Shown here: positions 16,484-25,589 of the stretch, piece after piece
How the letters are laid out: each line of letters starts with the position of its first letter
How positions within the stretch are numbered: position 1 is the first letter of the stretch
Source: Bacillota bacterium
GTDB lineage: Bacteria; Bacillota; Bacilli; Paenibacillales; UBA4045
Reading direction: 5' to 3'
Assembly (NCBI GenBank): GCA_023441055.1
Contig: JAEZQY010000031.1
Coordinates: 62,001 to 126,000, forward strand
DNA length: 64,000 nucleotides
Program-made: the position numbers and the translations under genes
Notes under the pieces: model-generated
What the model was told of the DNA's origin: nothing
Database searches by the model: none
Seen by the model: only the letters and a program-made list of their open reading frames with translations

Positions 16484-18016
16484 CTACCTCCTCTTGTCTG
16501 CCCATGCCGCTTCGCGATATTCGCTGGGCGTCTTGCCTGTATGCTTGCGGAAGATCTGGCCGAAGTACTTGGCATCCTCATAGCCTACTGATCCGGCAAT
16601 CTCGCTGATCTTGGCATTCGTTGCAGCTAACCGTTCTGCGGCCTTGCGCATCTTGGAGGCTGCGACATAATCGATGAATTTGATGCCTGTCTCCTTCTTG
16701 AAGATATCGCTTAGATGATTCGGATGCAGATGAACATGCTCAGCGACTTGCTGCAGGCTCAGCTCATGCCCCGGACTCTCTTCAATATAGGCGATTGCGC
16801 GCTGCACATGAGCGGAACGTCCGTTGGACGCATGATTATGGTGACTCTTCATAATCGTATACAGCTGCTGGAATACACTATCCACCGGATTGCGCGTATT
16901 CACATCCATCCATAAGGCGCGCTGCGTGTCATGCACAGGCTGTCTGCCTTGAACGGCATGCATACGGTTCAGCCAGCGATGCGCCGCAATGAGAATCGAG
17001 CGTATGGCAACTTCAAGCGATTGCGGCGTCGCTTCGGGATCATCTGCAAGCTGGCCGATGATCTGCTCGACCCATTGCTTCAGTGCGATCGGGTCATCCT
17101 CCACCAACACAGCGGAGAGCTGATTTTCTTCCTCCAGGGTACAGATCATTCGGCCTCCTCGGCGCCCTGTTATCTCTTCATACATCCAATAGGATTTCTT
17201 CATGAACGGTTGATATTCCAGTGTCACTACCGCGTCACGATAAGATAGATGGAGATCCTCCGTTCGCTGAACCTCTCGACCGGCAGCCAGGGTCAGCTTG
17301 CTCTTAAGCAGCCTCTCCATCTTCGTAATCCGCTCCAGCTGTCTGCTCCGGTCTCCGGCTGGTCCGTTCTCACTGATCACCATCACAACCTCATGCTTCC
17401 TGATGAAGCTCGCGGAGGTGAGCAGTTCTGCAGCCATATTGTCTACCGCGAATGCGAGCAGCGATTGCTCGGCAGCGTCATTCCCCCATCCTTCAGCGCG
17501 AGCGATGACTACGCGATAAGGCGGCATATGCCCGACCAGCTCTGAGCTTCGCGCGTCTACCCGTCCATCCACCACCAGCCATTCCAGCAGATGTGTCTGT
17601 TCCTCGCGTATCCTCAAGTAATCCTGACGATCTGCGCGGAAGCGATCCTCGATCCGCTTCATCACACGCAACACCGTCTTGACGATTTCCTCCGGCTTGC
17701 TCGTCTTCAGCAGATAGTCACTCACATTGTGACGAATGGCTTGCTGCGCATAGAGGAAGTCATCATAGCCAGATAAGATAATGACCTCGAGGTTCGGATT
17801 AAGCTGCTTAGCCTCCTCAGTCAGCTGTAAGCCAGTCTTGCCAGTCATGCGAATATCAGTGAGCAGAATATCCGGCTTCTCCTCTTCGATTCGTACAATC
17901 GCTTCCTCGGCCGAAGCGGCAGGGAGCAGTAGCTCAATACCTAGCTCCTCCCATTTAATCACCTTCGACAAGCCTGTTCGAATGATCACTTCATCATCGA
18001 CGATCATCAATCTCAC
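16484..18016 (-). CDS. YesN-type AraC response regulator
   Basis: This 510-residue protein has an N-terminal receiver domain (MIVDDE acidic pocket; phospho-acceptor Asp in DILLTDIRM; Lys in DYLLKTSKP) and a middle domain of about 270 residues. The C-terminal AraC DNA-binding domain carries two helix-turn-helix motifs (SLQQVAEHVHLHPNHLSDIF and ISEIAGSVGYEDAKYFGQIF). It should be phosphorylated by the kinase encoded just upstream and activate carbohydrate uptake or degradation genes, as YesN-type regulators do. The GTG start overlaps the kinase stop codon (GTGA), with GGAGGT at 9 nt. It is the last gene of the operon. Confidence 0.93.
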   Translation of the reverse strand: MRLMIVDDEVIIRTGLSKVIKWEELGIELLLPAASAEEAIVRIEEEKPDILLTDIRMTGKTGLQLTEEAKQLNPNLEVIILSGYDDFLYAQQAIRHNVSDYLLKTSKPEEIVKTVLRVMKRIEDRFRADRQDYLRIREEQTHLLEWLVVDGRVDARSSELVGHMPPYRVVIARAEGWGNDAAEQSLLAFAVDNMAAELLTSASFIRKHEVVMVISENGPAGDRSRQLERITKMERLLKSKLTLAAGREVQRTEDLHLSYRDAVVTLEYQPFMKKSYWMYEEITGRRGGRMICTLEEENQLSAVLVEDDPIALKQWVEQIIGQLADDPEATPQSLEVAIRSILIAAHRWLNRMHAVQGRQPVHDTQRALWMDVNTRNPVDSVFQQLYTIMKSHHNHASNGRSAHVQRAIAYIEESPGHELSLQQVAEHVHLHPNHLSDIFKKETGIKFIDYVAASKMRKAAERLAATNAKISEIAGSVGYEDAKYFGQIFRKHTGKTPSEYREAAWADKRR

Positions 18017-19782
18017 GATGTAATCACCTCCAGCATCGGGATGGTAAATGAGATCTTCGTTCCTACATATGCCCTACTCTCGATTTGCAGGCACGCGTCG
18101 GGTCCGTAATGCAGACGCAAGCGCTCATTCACATTCCGTAGCCCGTAGCTTGTTAATTGCTCCTGTGTCGGTTGAATCTGCTGCAGCGCCGCGCGCACTT
18201 CGAGCAACCGCTCCTCCGTCATACCGATTCCGTCATCCATCACGAGGAAGTGCATCTGATTGTCCCGCGCCTCCTGATAGACGCCGATCTTGCCTCTGCC
18301 TTCCTTCTTCTGGATGCCATGAATCATGGCATTCTCCAGCAGCGGCTGCAGCAGCAGCTTCAGCATTAATTTCTCTTGCATCGCTGGATCAACAACGATA
18401 TCGACATCGAATTTATTCGGGAATCGAATGGATTGAATTTGCACGTAGTTCCGTATATGCGCAATCTCTTGATGCACCGGGCAGTAATCATTCCCTTTAT
18501 TGAGGCTGAACTGCAGCAGATCGCTTAGTGCCCCAACCATCTCTGCAATGCGCCGTTCCTCCGACATCAGCGCCATCCAATGAATAGAGGACAGCGTGTT
18601 ATAGAGGAAGTGCGGATTAATCTGCGCCTGGAGCGCGCGTATATCCGCTTCCTTCTTACGCGTCTCATCTAGAATCAATTGCTTCTTCAATTGTTCAATA
18701 TGCATACCCAGCATATTGTAGCTCTCTCCCAGACGCGCAATCTCATCGCGAGAATTCGGATGATAGATGGGCATCGGGCCATCGGGGTTTATTTTGGTCA
18801 ACCAGCGGGTTAAGACTCGGAGCGGGTTAGTCACGCGCTGAACAACGAACATCACTAATCCGACATTAATAATGCTCGCGATCACAACTGCACCAGCGGT
18901 TAACTGTAAAATATATCGATTCTGATTACTGTATAACTCATAGGGTATGGTGCCGACTAACGTCCAGCCAGTCGTGGGTTGTTGATAATACAGCACGGTC
19001 TGCTTCTCCTTGCCTTCTCCCAGTACGGTGTCGCCCTGACTGTTGCCGCTCATCGCGCTCATGATGCCGGGGAGCTGCGTCTCGATCGATTCGGCGAGCC
19101 AATGCTTCACCGTGGAGGAGATCACTTCCCCCTTCTCATTCAATAAGGCAATCTCTCCAGCGCCATCTCCCAATCTGGGCTCGGACCAATAACGGGATAG
19201 AATTTCTTCATCGACGCTGATCGCCAGCCAGCCGATACGCTCGTTATAGTCATAGATGCTGCGTATGGGACGGAGGAAGGAGAAAACGGTATGCTCTCCG
19301 GTATAATCAAGAATGCGGTATAAGCCGGTCCATGTCTTCTCCATCAGTTGATTGACTTGCGGCAGCTCGAGCAGCTCTGTCTCATAGATGGTCGCCGTTG
19401 ACAGATACGGATTGTCATATTCGGGATAGATCGTAATGTTCGAGATATATCCCTTGGAGCTGACCAGGTTGGTCATAAAGCCCAGCACCGACGTTCTCGC
19501 CGATTCCTGCTGCTCCGTCTGCAGTAATAGCTGCTGGATATCCGTTAGGCCGATTAAGGAGATCGAGATATTCTCGACATCGCTAACAATAAACCGCAGG
19601 TTGCCTTCCATCTGACGGAGGGTATCGATCCCCGATTGCTTGAGCTTATCCTCTGTAATATCGGAGGAGACCGAATAGGTGAACACACCGAGCGATAGGA
19701 GCGGCATCAGCGTGGAGGCGAGCATGATAACCGTCATCTTGCGCTGCAAGGAGGAAGTGAGCCATCTCCACAGCGCCCTCAC
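18013..19782 (-). CDS. YesM-type sensor histidine kinase
   Basis: This 589-residue membrane kinase has a first membrane helix (about 15-38), an extracellular sensing domain of about 250 residues, a second helix (about 290-312), a HAMP region and the His_kinase domain. The phospho-acceptor His is in QAQINPHFLYNTL and the ATP lid region in PLLENAMIHGI and DDGIGM. The GTG start at 19782 overlaps the TGA of the binding-protein gene, and its own end overlaps the response regulator, so all three are translationally coupled. The coupling suggests that the upstream lipoprotein may present ligand to this kinase. Confidence 0.93.
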   Translation of the reverse strand: MRALWRWLTSSLQRKMTVIMLASTLMPLLSLGVFTYSVSSDITEDKLKQSGIDTLRQMEGNLRFIVSDVENISISLIGLTDIQQLLLQTEQQESARTSVLGFMTNLVSSKGYISNITIYPEYDNPYLSTATIYETELLELPQVNQLMEKTWTGLYRILDYTGEHTVFSFLRPIRSIYDYNERIGWLAISVDEEILSRYWSEPRLGDGAGEIALLNEKGEVISSTVKHWLAESIETQLPGIMSAMSGNSQGDTVLGEGKEKQTVLYYQQPTTGWTLVGTIPYELYSNQNRYILQLTAGAVVIASIINVGLVMFVVQRVTNPLRVLTRWLTKINPDGPMPIYHPNSRDEIARLGESYNMLGMHIEQLKKQLILDETRKKEADIRALQAQINPHFLYNTLSSIHWMALMSEERRIAEMVGALSDLLQFSLNKGNDYCPVHQEIAHIRNYVQIQSIRFPNKFDVDIVVDPAMQEKLMLKLLLQPLLENAMIHGIQKKEGRGKIGVYQEARDNQMHFLVMDDGIGMTEERLLEVRAALQQIQPTQEQLTSYGLRNVNERLRLHYGPDACLQIESRAYVGTKISFTIPMLEVITS

Positions 19783-21116
19783 TGGCTGCCTCTGCCTATT
19801 CGGCCAGCCTGCGCATCCTGGATACGAGAAGCGATGACATAGGGATCCTCGCCCTGCAGCAGCAGCTGCAGTCCGCTGTTGACGGCATCTGTCGCCGCAG
19901 CGTTCATGGCGTTATCGTAGACAGGACTAAATTGGATCTGACTCGTCAGCGCATGCAGCTCTATGAACAACGGGTGAGCCAGTGCCGGATCGGGCTCAAT
20001 CTGATAGCTGACCAGTGTGCTGCTGGCGAGCGTCGCCTTCTGTCCCGCTGGTCCGGATAAGGCGTACACCAGCTCGAAGGCGGCTTCTCGTCTGGTGTCT
20101 ATCAGCTTGCTGCTAACTCCGATACCGGTGCCGACTACACCAGAGGCGGAGCGCGCCTCGCCCTTGCCGCCTTCGATATCTGGCAGGATCATCACATGGG
20201 TCTGGTCCAGTATTTCCTTAGGAGCATTCTGAACGATGTTCGAGGTTGCCCAAGCGCCGTTAATGAACATAGCGGCTCGGCCGTCGAAGTAGATTTGGGC
20301 CATCTGATTCTCATCGATCAGATTATAGCCCTGCTGGAAGGGATTCAGCTTGCCGAAATCCTGCAGGAATTGCAAGGCTGCTATAAATTCAGGATCAGTG
20401 AAGCTAGCACCGTCTTGATTAATCGCCCGCTGGAACCACGGTGTTCCTGTGAATCGATCGGCAATCGTACTGAATATCGTGGACTGTACAACCCAATTCG
20501 CCTTGTTGCCAAGCGCAATCGGAATGACGCCGTTGGCATTGAAGATCTGCACAGCCTGCTCCAGCTCATCCCAGGTGCTCGGCACCTTCACCTCATACTG
20601 GTCGAAGAGCCCTTCATTATAATAAACAATAGATGTAGCCGCCAGGTTCATAGGAGCGGTATAAATATTGCCGTTGACTGTGAAGCTGTCGAATGCGCCC
20701 GGTAAGAAATTGGAACGCCACTCGGGATAACGATCTAATAGTTCATCAATAGGCTGTACCAAGCCGCCAGCTACGAATTCCCTTGTCATTATCTCTGGGA
20801 ACATCACGAAGAGATCCGGCATCTCATCAGCTGCCGCGACCGCTCTTAGTCTAGATTTCAGAGCATCGGTCGGCATCCCTTCATCGAGCAGTATGATGTC
20901 CGGGTTCGTCTTGCGGAATTCGGACAGAATGCGCCTCATAGCAATCGCCTTCCCATCCATTCCGACCCAATTGTGCCAGATCGTCAGGGTAATCGTCTCA
21001 TCAGTTGCCCGAGTGCGAGCTTCTTCCGGGACTGGGTTCGGTGCATTGCCGCATGCGCTTACTAGGAGTACTAGCAAGAGTATGGCGACTGTTAGTCGTC
21101 TATATACTGTCCCCAT
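19779..21116 (-). CDS. Family 1 extracellular solute-binding lipoprotein coupled to a kinase
   Basis: This 445-residue lipoprotein has a signal peptide ending in the lipobox LVSAC, then a family 1 sugar-binding fold (TIWHNWVGMDGKAIAMRRIL, YYNEGLFDQYEVKVPSTWDE, FINGAWATSN). A good AGGAGAGG precedes the ATG. It overlaps the kinase gene by 4 bp (GTGA) and has no permease next to it. The permeases of the locus lie upstream beyond uxuA with their own binding protein. It may therefore be the sensing component of a three-component system rather than a transport subunit; this is inference from gene order. Confidence 0.88.
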   Translation of the reverse strand: MGTVYRRLTVAILLLVLLVSACGNAPNPVPEEARTRATDETITLTIWHNWVGMDGKAIAMRRILSEFRKTNPDIILLDEGMPTDALKSRLRAVAAADEMPDLFVMFPEIMTREFVAGGLVQPIDELLDRYPEWRSNFLPGAFDSFTVNGNIYTAPMNLAATSIVYYNEGLFDQYEVKVPSTWDELEQAVQIFNANGVIPIALGNKANWVVQSTIFSTIADRFTGTPWFQRAINQDGASFTDPEFIAALQFLQDFGKLNPFQQGYNLIDENQMAQIYFDGRAAMFINGAWATSNIVQNAPKEILDQTHVMILPDIEGGKGEARSASGVVGTGIGVSSKLIDTRREAAFELVYALSGPAGQKATLASSTLVSYQIEPDPALAHPLFIELHALTSQIQFSPVYDNAMNAAATDAVNSGLQLLLQGEDPYVIASRIQDAQAGRIGRGSQ

Positions 21117-21163
21117 ACATTCCTCTCCTCTCTTCTCCCTAGCCTACTGCAGCATGAATCAGT

Positions 21164-22144
21164 TCAGCTGTTCTGCTTCTTCCCAACTGCCTGAGCTGCT
21201 TCCATCAAGCCCTTGATATAGCCAACGCCGTATAGTCGTCCGAGCAACTCGTAACCCGGCTGATCATTACTCTCGCCTTCCATCGTCGGCACATGATCCG
21301 GTCTAGCAGGACCAGTGTATCCTTCTTCATAATACGTCTTCATAGCGTCCAGCATATCGGTTTTGCCATCATCGTGGAAGGTTTCCTCGAACTTCTCAGC
21401 TGTACCCCTCACATCCCGGAAGTGAACGAAGAATAGCTTGTTCGTTCTTGCGAAGCGGCGAATGGCAGTCGGAATATCGTCACCAGCCGTTGCCAGTGTG
21501 CCCTGACAGAGCGTAATTCCGCTAAATTCACTAGGCACTAGATCAATCGCTTGCTGCAGAGCATCCGAGTTAACCAATATCCGTGATACGCCTCGAATCG
21601 GAGTTATTGGCGGATCATCGGGATGGAGCGCAAGTCTTACTCTAGCTTTCTCTGCAACGGGTACAATTTCCTTCAAGAAGAGTTTAAGATTATGCCATAA
21701 TTGTTCTTCTGTAACATGACCGGCTTCCGTGAGCGGCGCATCCTGCATCATGGCGTGGTCATAGCTGGATACGAGTGCACCGCCGCGAGAACGGGTTGTT
21801 GTGGAGGTGCGAAACCAGTTGAATTGTGCCATGAAATTGTAGCAGAGTACAGGAATTCTCGCTGCACCCATATTCGTGATGAATCGCTTCATTCCCTCAA
21901 GCTCCTCTTCACGACCAGATGTACCCAGCTTGATATGATTCATAGGCGGCAAGCTCTCAATGACGGATAAGGTTAGGCCATAATCTGCGAATCGCTGCTT
22001 CATATGAATGAGCGGCATCAAATCCCAAGGCTGGCCGATCTTGGTCTCCCAGGGAAGCGGACCAACGGCATGAGTAAGTCCCATCTGCCTGGTTAGCGCC
22101 CATAGTCGATTGGGCTGTGATGGGAGGAATTCTGCTAGCTGCAT
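21164..22144 (-). CDS. uxuA: Mannonate dehydratase
   Basis: This 326-residue enzyme would dehydrate D-mannonate to 2-keto-3-deoxygluconate in hexuronate breakdown. Characteristic UxuA segments are visible: LALHPDDPP, FVHFRDVRG and RPDHVPTMEGE, which hold the metal-binding His, Asp and Cys/His pattern of the family. It is a little shorter than the E. coli enzyme, as is usual in Firmicutes. I chose the ATG at 22144, 8 nt after the GGAG, over an ATG two codons upstream that touches the ribosome site. It is inside the ABC-transporter operon, which points to a uronate or uronate-containing glycan as substrate. Confidence 0.88.
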   Translation of the reverse strand: MQLAEFLPSQPNRLWALTRQMGLTHAVGPLPWETKIGQPWDLMPLIHMKQRFADYGLTLSVIESLPPMNHIKLGTSGREEELEGMKRFITNMGAARIPVLCYNFMAQFNWFRTSTTTRSRGGALVSSYDHAMMQDAPLTEAGHVTEEQLWHNLKLFLKEIVPVAEKARVRLALHPDDPPITPIRGVSRILVNSDALQQAIDLVPSEFSGITLCQGTLATAGDDIPTAIRRFARTNKLFFVHFRDVRGTAEKFEETFHDDGKTDMLDAMKTYYEEGYTGPARPDHVPTMEGESNDQPGYELLGRLYGVGYIKGLMEAAQAVGKKQNS

Positions 22145-22165
22145 CAACATCTCTCCTCATAGAAT

Positions 22166-22218
22166 AGGAAACGGAAGCCGTCGCGAATGACTTGCATCTT
22201 CAGCGGCGGCTTCCGTTC
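22166..22218 (-). terminator. Possible internal attenuating terminator before uxuA
   Basis: A 10-bp perfect stem ACGGAAGCCG / CGGCTTCCGT lies in the 101-bp gap between the binding-protein gene and uxuA, followed on the minus strand by TTCCTATTCT. It could reduce read-through so that the binding protein is made in excess, or stabilise the upstream mRNA end. Confidence 0.55.
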
Positions 22219-22245
22219 CTGCTCTATCTTATAATCAGGCTCCGA

Positions 22246-23607
22246 CTACTGCGCCTTCGCCGCAATATCCTGCCCCAGCTTATTCAGCTTCTCATAGGCA
22301 GCCTCGATCGAGGTTTGATCGAACATAACGCCTTCCATCGTTGCCTTGTAGGTGTCTACCCATTCCGTATAGCCTGCGGATATTGCGTAGAATGGCAGCG
22401 CGCGCTCTACAGACACATCATAGATCTTCTTCCCGATCTTATCCTTCGGTTCAAGCGTTGGCTCGAGATCCGCATACACCTCCGGGTTAATCGGCACACC
22501 GCGCGTTAACCCCAGCGCCTTGCCTGCATCTCGGTCCGCAATGAACCATCTTGCGAATGCTTTAGCCTGTTCCAGGTTCTTGGAATCTGCGCTCACCGAC
22601 AGGAAGATGGTGGACTGCGCCCAACCGCCGCCTGCTGGACCGACAGGAATATTCACAACATCCACCTTACCCGGCATTAATTGCTCCAATGCCGCAACAG
22701 AGCCGGTTGTAGCGCCTCGTGTCATAACGACGCCGGAAGCCATCGGATCGGCAGTCGGATCATTCTCCAGGAACGCCAGGACTTGATCCGGAGGAGGTAC
22801 GACACCTTCCTTACGGAGATCAGCGAGCGTGCTGTGATACTTCACGAACAAGTCCTTGTTCAGCGTGAACGTCTTACCGCCATCACTCATCAGCGGCTTC
22901 TCTCCATTACCGGTCTGATACCAGTTATACCAATCCCATGCATTCGACGTATCAGAGATGCCATACTTGCCTGCTGGCAGCTTACTCCTGGCATCACGCC
23001 CGAATTGGAAGTATTCCTCCCAGGTCCAATTCGGCTGAGGTAAGGCAACACCTGCCGCTTCCAGCTCAGGCTTATTGAAGGCAATGCCTTGCGCATTCTG
23101 ACTGAGTGGAATGCCGTACAGCTTACCGTCGATCTTCAGGTTCTCGATCACGTTCGGATCCACGATTCCAGCCAGATCCAGATCGGTCAAGTCGGCTAAT
23201 ACACCCTTAGAGACATACTCGTGAATGTATGCTGCGTCCATCTGCAGCACATCCGTCACGCTCTTAGAGGCAGCTAGCGTAGGCAGCTTCTGCCAGAATG
23301 CGTCCCAAGCCATGTATTCGGGCTTGAAGGTGACATTCTGATGCTGTCCTGTATAGACATCCAGTGCTGCTAATGTAGCCTCATGCCGCGGATCCGGGCC
23401 CCACCACATAATGCTGAGCGACACTGGTGCGTTCGGATCAGTGGTGGCTGCATCCTTGTTATCCGATGTGCTCGAGGAGGTGCTGGATGAGCTGCTTGAA
23501 GTTCCGCTATTTGATGTTGTGGTACCTCCGTTATTGCTGCAAGCCGAGACCAGGAGGACGAGTGCTAATACACTTGCGATGAACAACATGACATGTTTGC
23601 GATTCAT
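22246..23607 (-). CDS. Carbohydrate ABC transporter substrate-binding lipoprotein (family 1)
   Basis: This 453-residue lipoprotein has signal MNRKHVMLFIASVLALVLLV, lipobox VSAC and a Ser/Thr-rich linker typical of surface-tethered binding proteins, then a sugar-binding fold (SIMWWGPDPRHEATLAALDV, AFNKPELEAAG, PNWTWEEYFQ). It is the binding subunit for the two permeases directly upstream; the ATPase is not in this operon and is probably the shared MsmX-type protein encoded elsewhere. The ATG at 23607 has AAAGGGG upstream; the longer ORF adds six residues from a GTG without a proper site. Confidence 0.92.
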   Translation of the reverse strand: MNRKHVMLFIASVLALVLLVSACSNNGGTTTSNSGTSSSSSSTSSSTSDNKDAATTDPNAPVSLSIMWWGPDPRHEATLAALDVYTGQHQNVTFKPEYMAWDAFWQKLPTLAASKSVTDVLQMDAAYIHEYVSKGVLADLTDLDLAGIVDPNVIENLKIDGKLYGIPLSQNAQGIAFNKPELEAAGVALPQPNWTWEEYFQFGRDARSKLPAGKYGISDTSNAWDWYNWYQTGNGEKPLMSDGGKTFTLNKDLFVKYHSTLADLRKEGVVPPPDQVLAFLENDPTADPMASGVVMTRGATTGSVAALEQLMPGKVDVVNIPVGPAGGGWAQSTIFLSVSADSKNLEQAKAFARWFIADRDAGKALGLTRGVPINPEVYADLEPTLEPKDKIGKKIYDVSVERALPFYAISAGYTEWVDTYKATMEGVMFDQTSIEAAYEKLNKLGQDIAAKAQ

Positions 23608-23639
23608 TCTTGTTTCCCCTTTCACCTTATCATAATGGT

Positions 23640-24470
23640 TTAGCCTTTAAGGCCAGTTGTTGCAATCCCCTCCACGATATGTTTCTGCGCGAGGAAAAAT
23701 ATAATCACACTTGGCATGACGGACAGCAGTGACATGGCCAGCAGCTCTCCCCACTTGATCTCGAACTGATCGATAAACATGCGCAGGGCAAGACCAACTG
23801 TGAATTTATCGACCGAGCTGAGATATAGCACCTGAGCGAAGAAGTCATCCCAGGTCCACAGGAAGGTGAAGATGGCCACCGTCACAAGCGCGGGCTTGAT
23901 GAGCGGGAATATGATTCTCAGGAAGATGCCGTATACCGATGCGCCGTCCATCTTGGCCGCTTCATCCAGATCCCGCGGAATGCCGCGGATGAACTGAACA
24001 AGCAGGAAGATGAAGAATGCTCCTCCGCCTAAGAATTGCGGCAGAATGAGCGGTACGTAACTGTTCACAAGCCCGAAGTTGTTATAGAGAATGTACTGCG
24101 GGACGATCGTGACTTGTCCGGGCAGCATCATCGTTAGCAGCAATATACCGAACAGGATATCTCTAAACTTGAAGCGCAGTCGGCCGAATCCATAGGCGAC
24201 CATAGCAGCGGTCAGAACTCCGCCAACAACATTCCATAGCTCCATGAGCAACGTATTCTTATAGAAATGTGCGAACGTATACTCGGAGGAGAATCGCCAA
24301 CCGTCTGAGTAATTCGACCATAAGGGTGTGGAGGGCCATATCGATGGCTGACTCATCTCTTCTAGCGATTTTAGTGAAGCGCCTAGCCACCAAATCACCG
24401 GATACAGCATGCAGAAGGAGAACACGATAAGAACAATATGGCTGGTCATTCTGGATCGCAATGTAAGCAT
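23640..24470 (-). CDS. Carbohydrate ABC transporter permease, MalG type
   Basis: This 276-residue protein has six predicted membrane helices and the EAA loop (DLDEAAKMDGASVYGIFLRI) that docks with the ATPase. The MalG-like C-terminus ends in IVEGIATTGLKG. Its ATG overlaps the stop of the upstream permease by 1 bp (TAATG), with GGGAGGG upstream. With the neighbouring permease and lipoprotein it forms a CUT1-family importer for an oligosaccharide. Confidence 0.93.
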   Translation of the reverse strand: MLTLRSRMTSHIVLIVFSFCMLYPVIWWLGASLKSLEEMSQPSIWPSTPLWSNYSDGWRFSSEYTFAHFYKNTLLMELWNVVGGVLTAAMVAYGFGRLRFKFRDILFGILLLTMMLPGQVTIVPQYILYNNFGLVNSYVPLILPQFLGGGAFFIFLLVQFIRGIPRDLDEAAKMDGASVYGIFLRIIFPLIKPALVTVAIFTFLWTWDDFFAQVLYLSSVDKFTVGLALRMFIDQFEIKWGELLAMSLLSVMPSVIIFFLAQKHIVEGIATTGLKG

Positions 24471-25369
24471 TATTTCTTCCCTCCCTCGGATTCATAGAAC
24501 ACCCAGTAGCGGGATGCGAAGAAATTGAGTGCTGTGAATAACGCGATGATGACTAGCAGCACCCAAGCCAGCGCCGATGCATAGCCCATTTGGAAGTGCT
24601 TGAACGCTTTCTCATAGAGGAATACCGCATACATATAAGTGGAATGCACGGGTCCTCCACGCGGTGTGACGACGAATGCTGACGTGAACATCTGAAAAGA
24701 GTTAATGATGCCCAGCACCAGATTGAAGAACATCACTGGCGACAGGAGCGGAAGCGTAATATTGATGAATTTGCGCAGCTTGTTCGCGCCATCCACTTCA
24801 GCGGCCTCATACATCTCACCGGGAATTTGCTTCAGTCCGGCCAGGAAGATGACCATCGTAGAACCGAATTGCCAGGTGTTCAGCAGGATTAAGGTGCTGA
24901 GCGCATAATCCGGATGCGAGATCCAGCCGGGCCCTTCATAGCCGAACCAGGAGAGAATTTCATTGACGTATCCGTCTCTGCCGAACATATTCCGCCATAG
25001 TACCGATACCGCCACGCTGGCACCGATGATGGATGGAAAGTAGATGGCTGTTCGGTACGCATTCATCCCCCGCATATTCTTGTTCAGGAGCATTGCCACC
25101 ATGAGCGAGAAGAACAGCTTGATCGGAACGGATACGAATACGAAGGTGAACGTGACAGACAGCGATTTCGTGAAATCATCGTCATTCGTGAAGAGCCTTA
25201 CGTAATTATCCGACCCAGTCCACACGGGGTCTGCCAGCAGGGAGTAATCGGTGAACGATAGATAGAAGGATTGGATGATCGGCCATAAGGTCAGCAATAG
25301 AAAGCCAATTAGCCATGGTCCGATGAAGACATATCCGGCTATATTCGTCTCATTGTATTTCAATTTCAA
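24470..25369 (-). CDS. Carbohydrate ABC transporter permease, MalF type
   Basis: This 299-residue protein has six predicted membrane helices and the EAA loop (GEMYEAAEVDGANKLRKFIN). It is the first gene of the minus-strand operon that continues through the second permease, binding protein, uxuA and the sensing genes. The open frame extends to 25468, but the TTG at 25369 (MKLKYNETNIAG) has a GGGGGA 6 nt upstream and gives the usual permease N-terminus and length, so I use it. The divergent RraA-like gene starts 221 bp away. Confidence 0.9.
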   Translation of the reverse strand: MKLKYNETNIAGYVFIGPWLIGFLLLTLWPIIQSFYLSFTDYSLLADPVWTGSDNYVRLFTNDDDFTKSLSVTFTFVFVSVPIKLFFSLMVAMLLNKNMRGMNAYRTAIYFPSIIGASVAVSVLWRNMFGRDGYVNEILSWFGYEGPGWISHPDYALSTLILLNTWQFGSTMVIFLAGLKQIPGEMYEAAEVDGANKLRKFINITLPLLSPVMFFNLVLGIINSFQMFTSAFVVTPRGGPVHSTYMYAVFLYEKAFKHFQMGYASALAWVLLVIIALFTALNFFASRYWVFYESEGGKK

Positions 25370-25589
25370 ACAAGTTCCCCCTCTCTTGGTCTCCATAATA
25401 ACGAGATCTGCCAACTTGCAACAGGCGAGAAAGTTCAACTTCATAGGTGAAATTTCCAAGATATTCAAGAGCCTAGGGGGGATTATTTATACCGTCATGG
25501 CAAAATGTGAAAGAACCTCCCATCGACATCCGGATCGCTTCCTTCAATAATGAAAGCAAGCATTCTAATCCATCGATTGAGGTGAAGGC

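Noticed and set aside
18048..18503. 151-residue plus-strand ORF
   Set aside because: It is antisense to the kinase domain of the YesM-type sensor, with low-complexity composition and no start signal.
25560..25580. Possible cre site ATGAAAGCAAGCATTC before the RraA-like gene
   Set aside because: The central CG of the cre consensus is CA here, so a core position fails.
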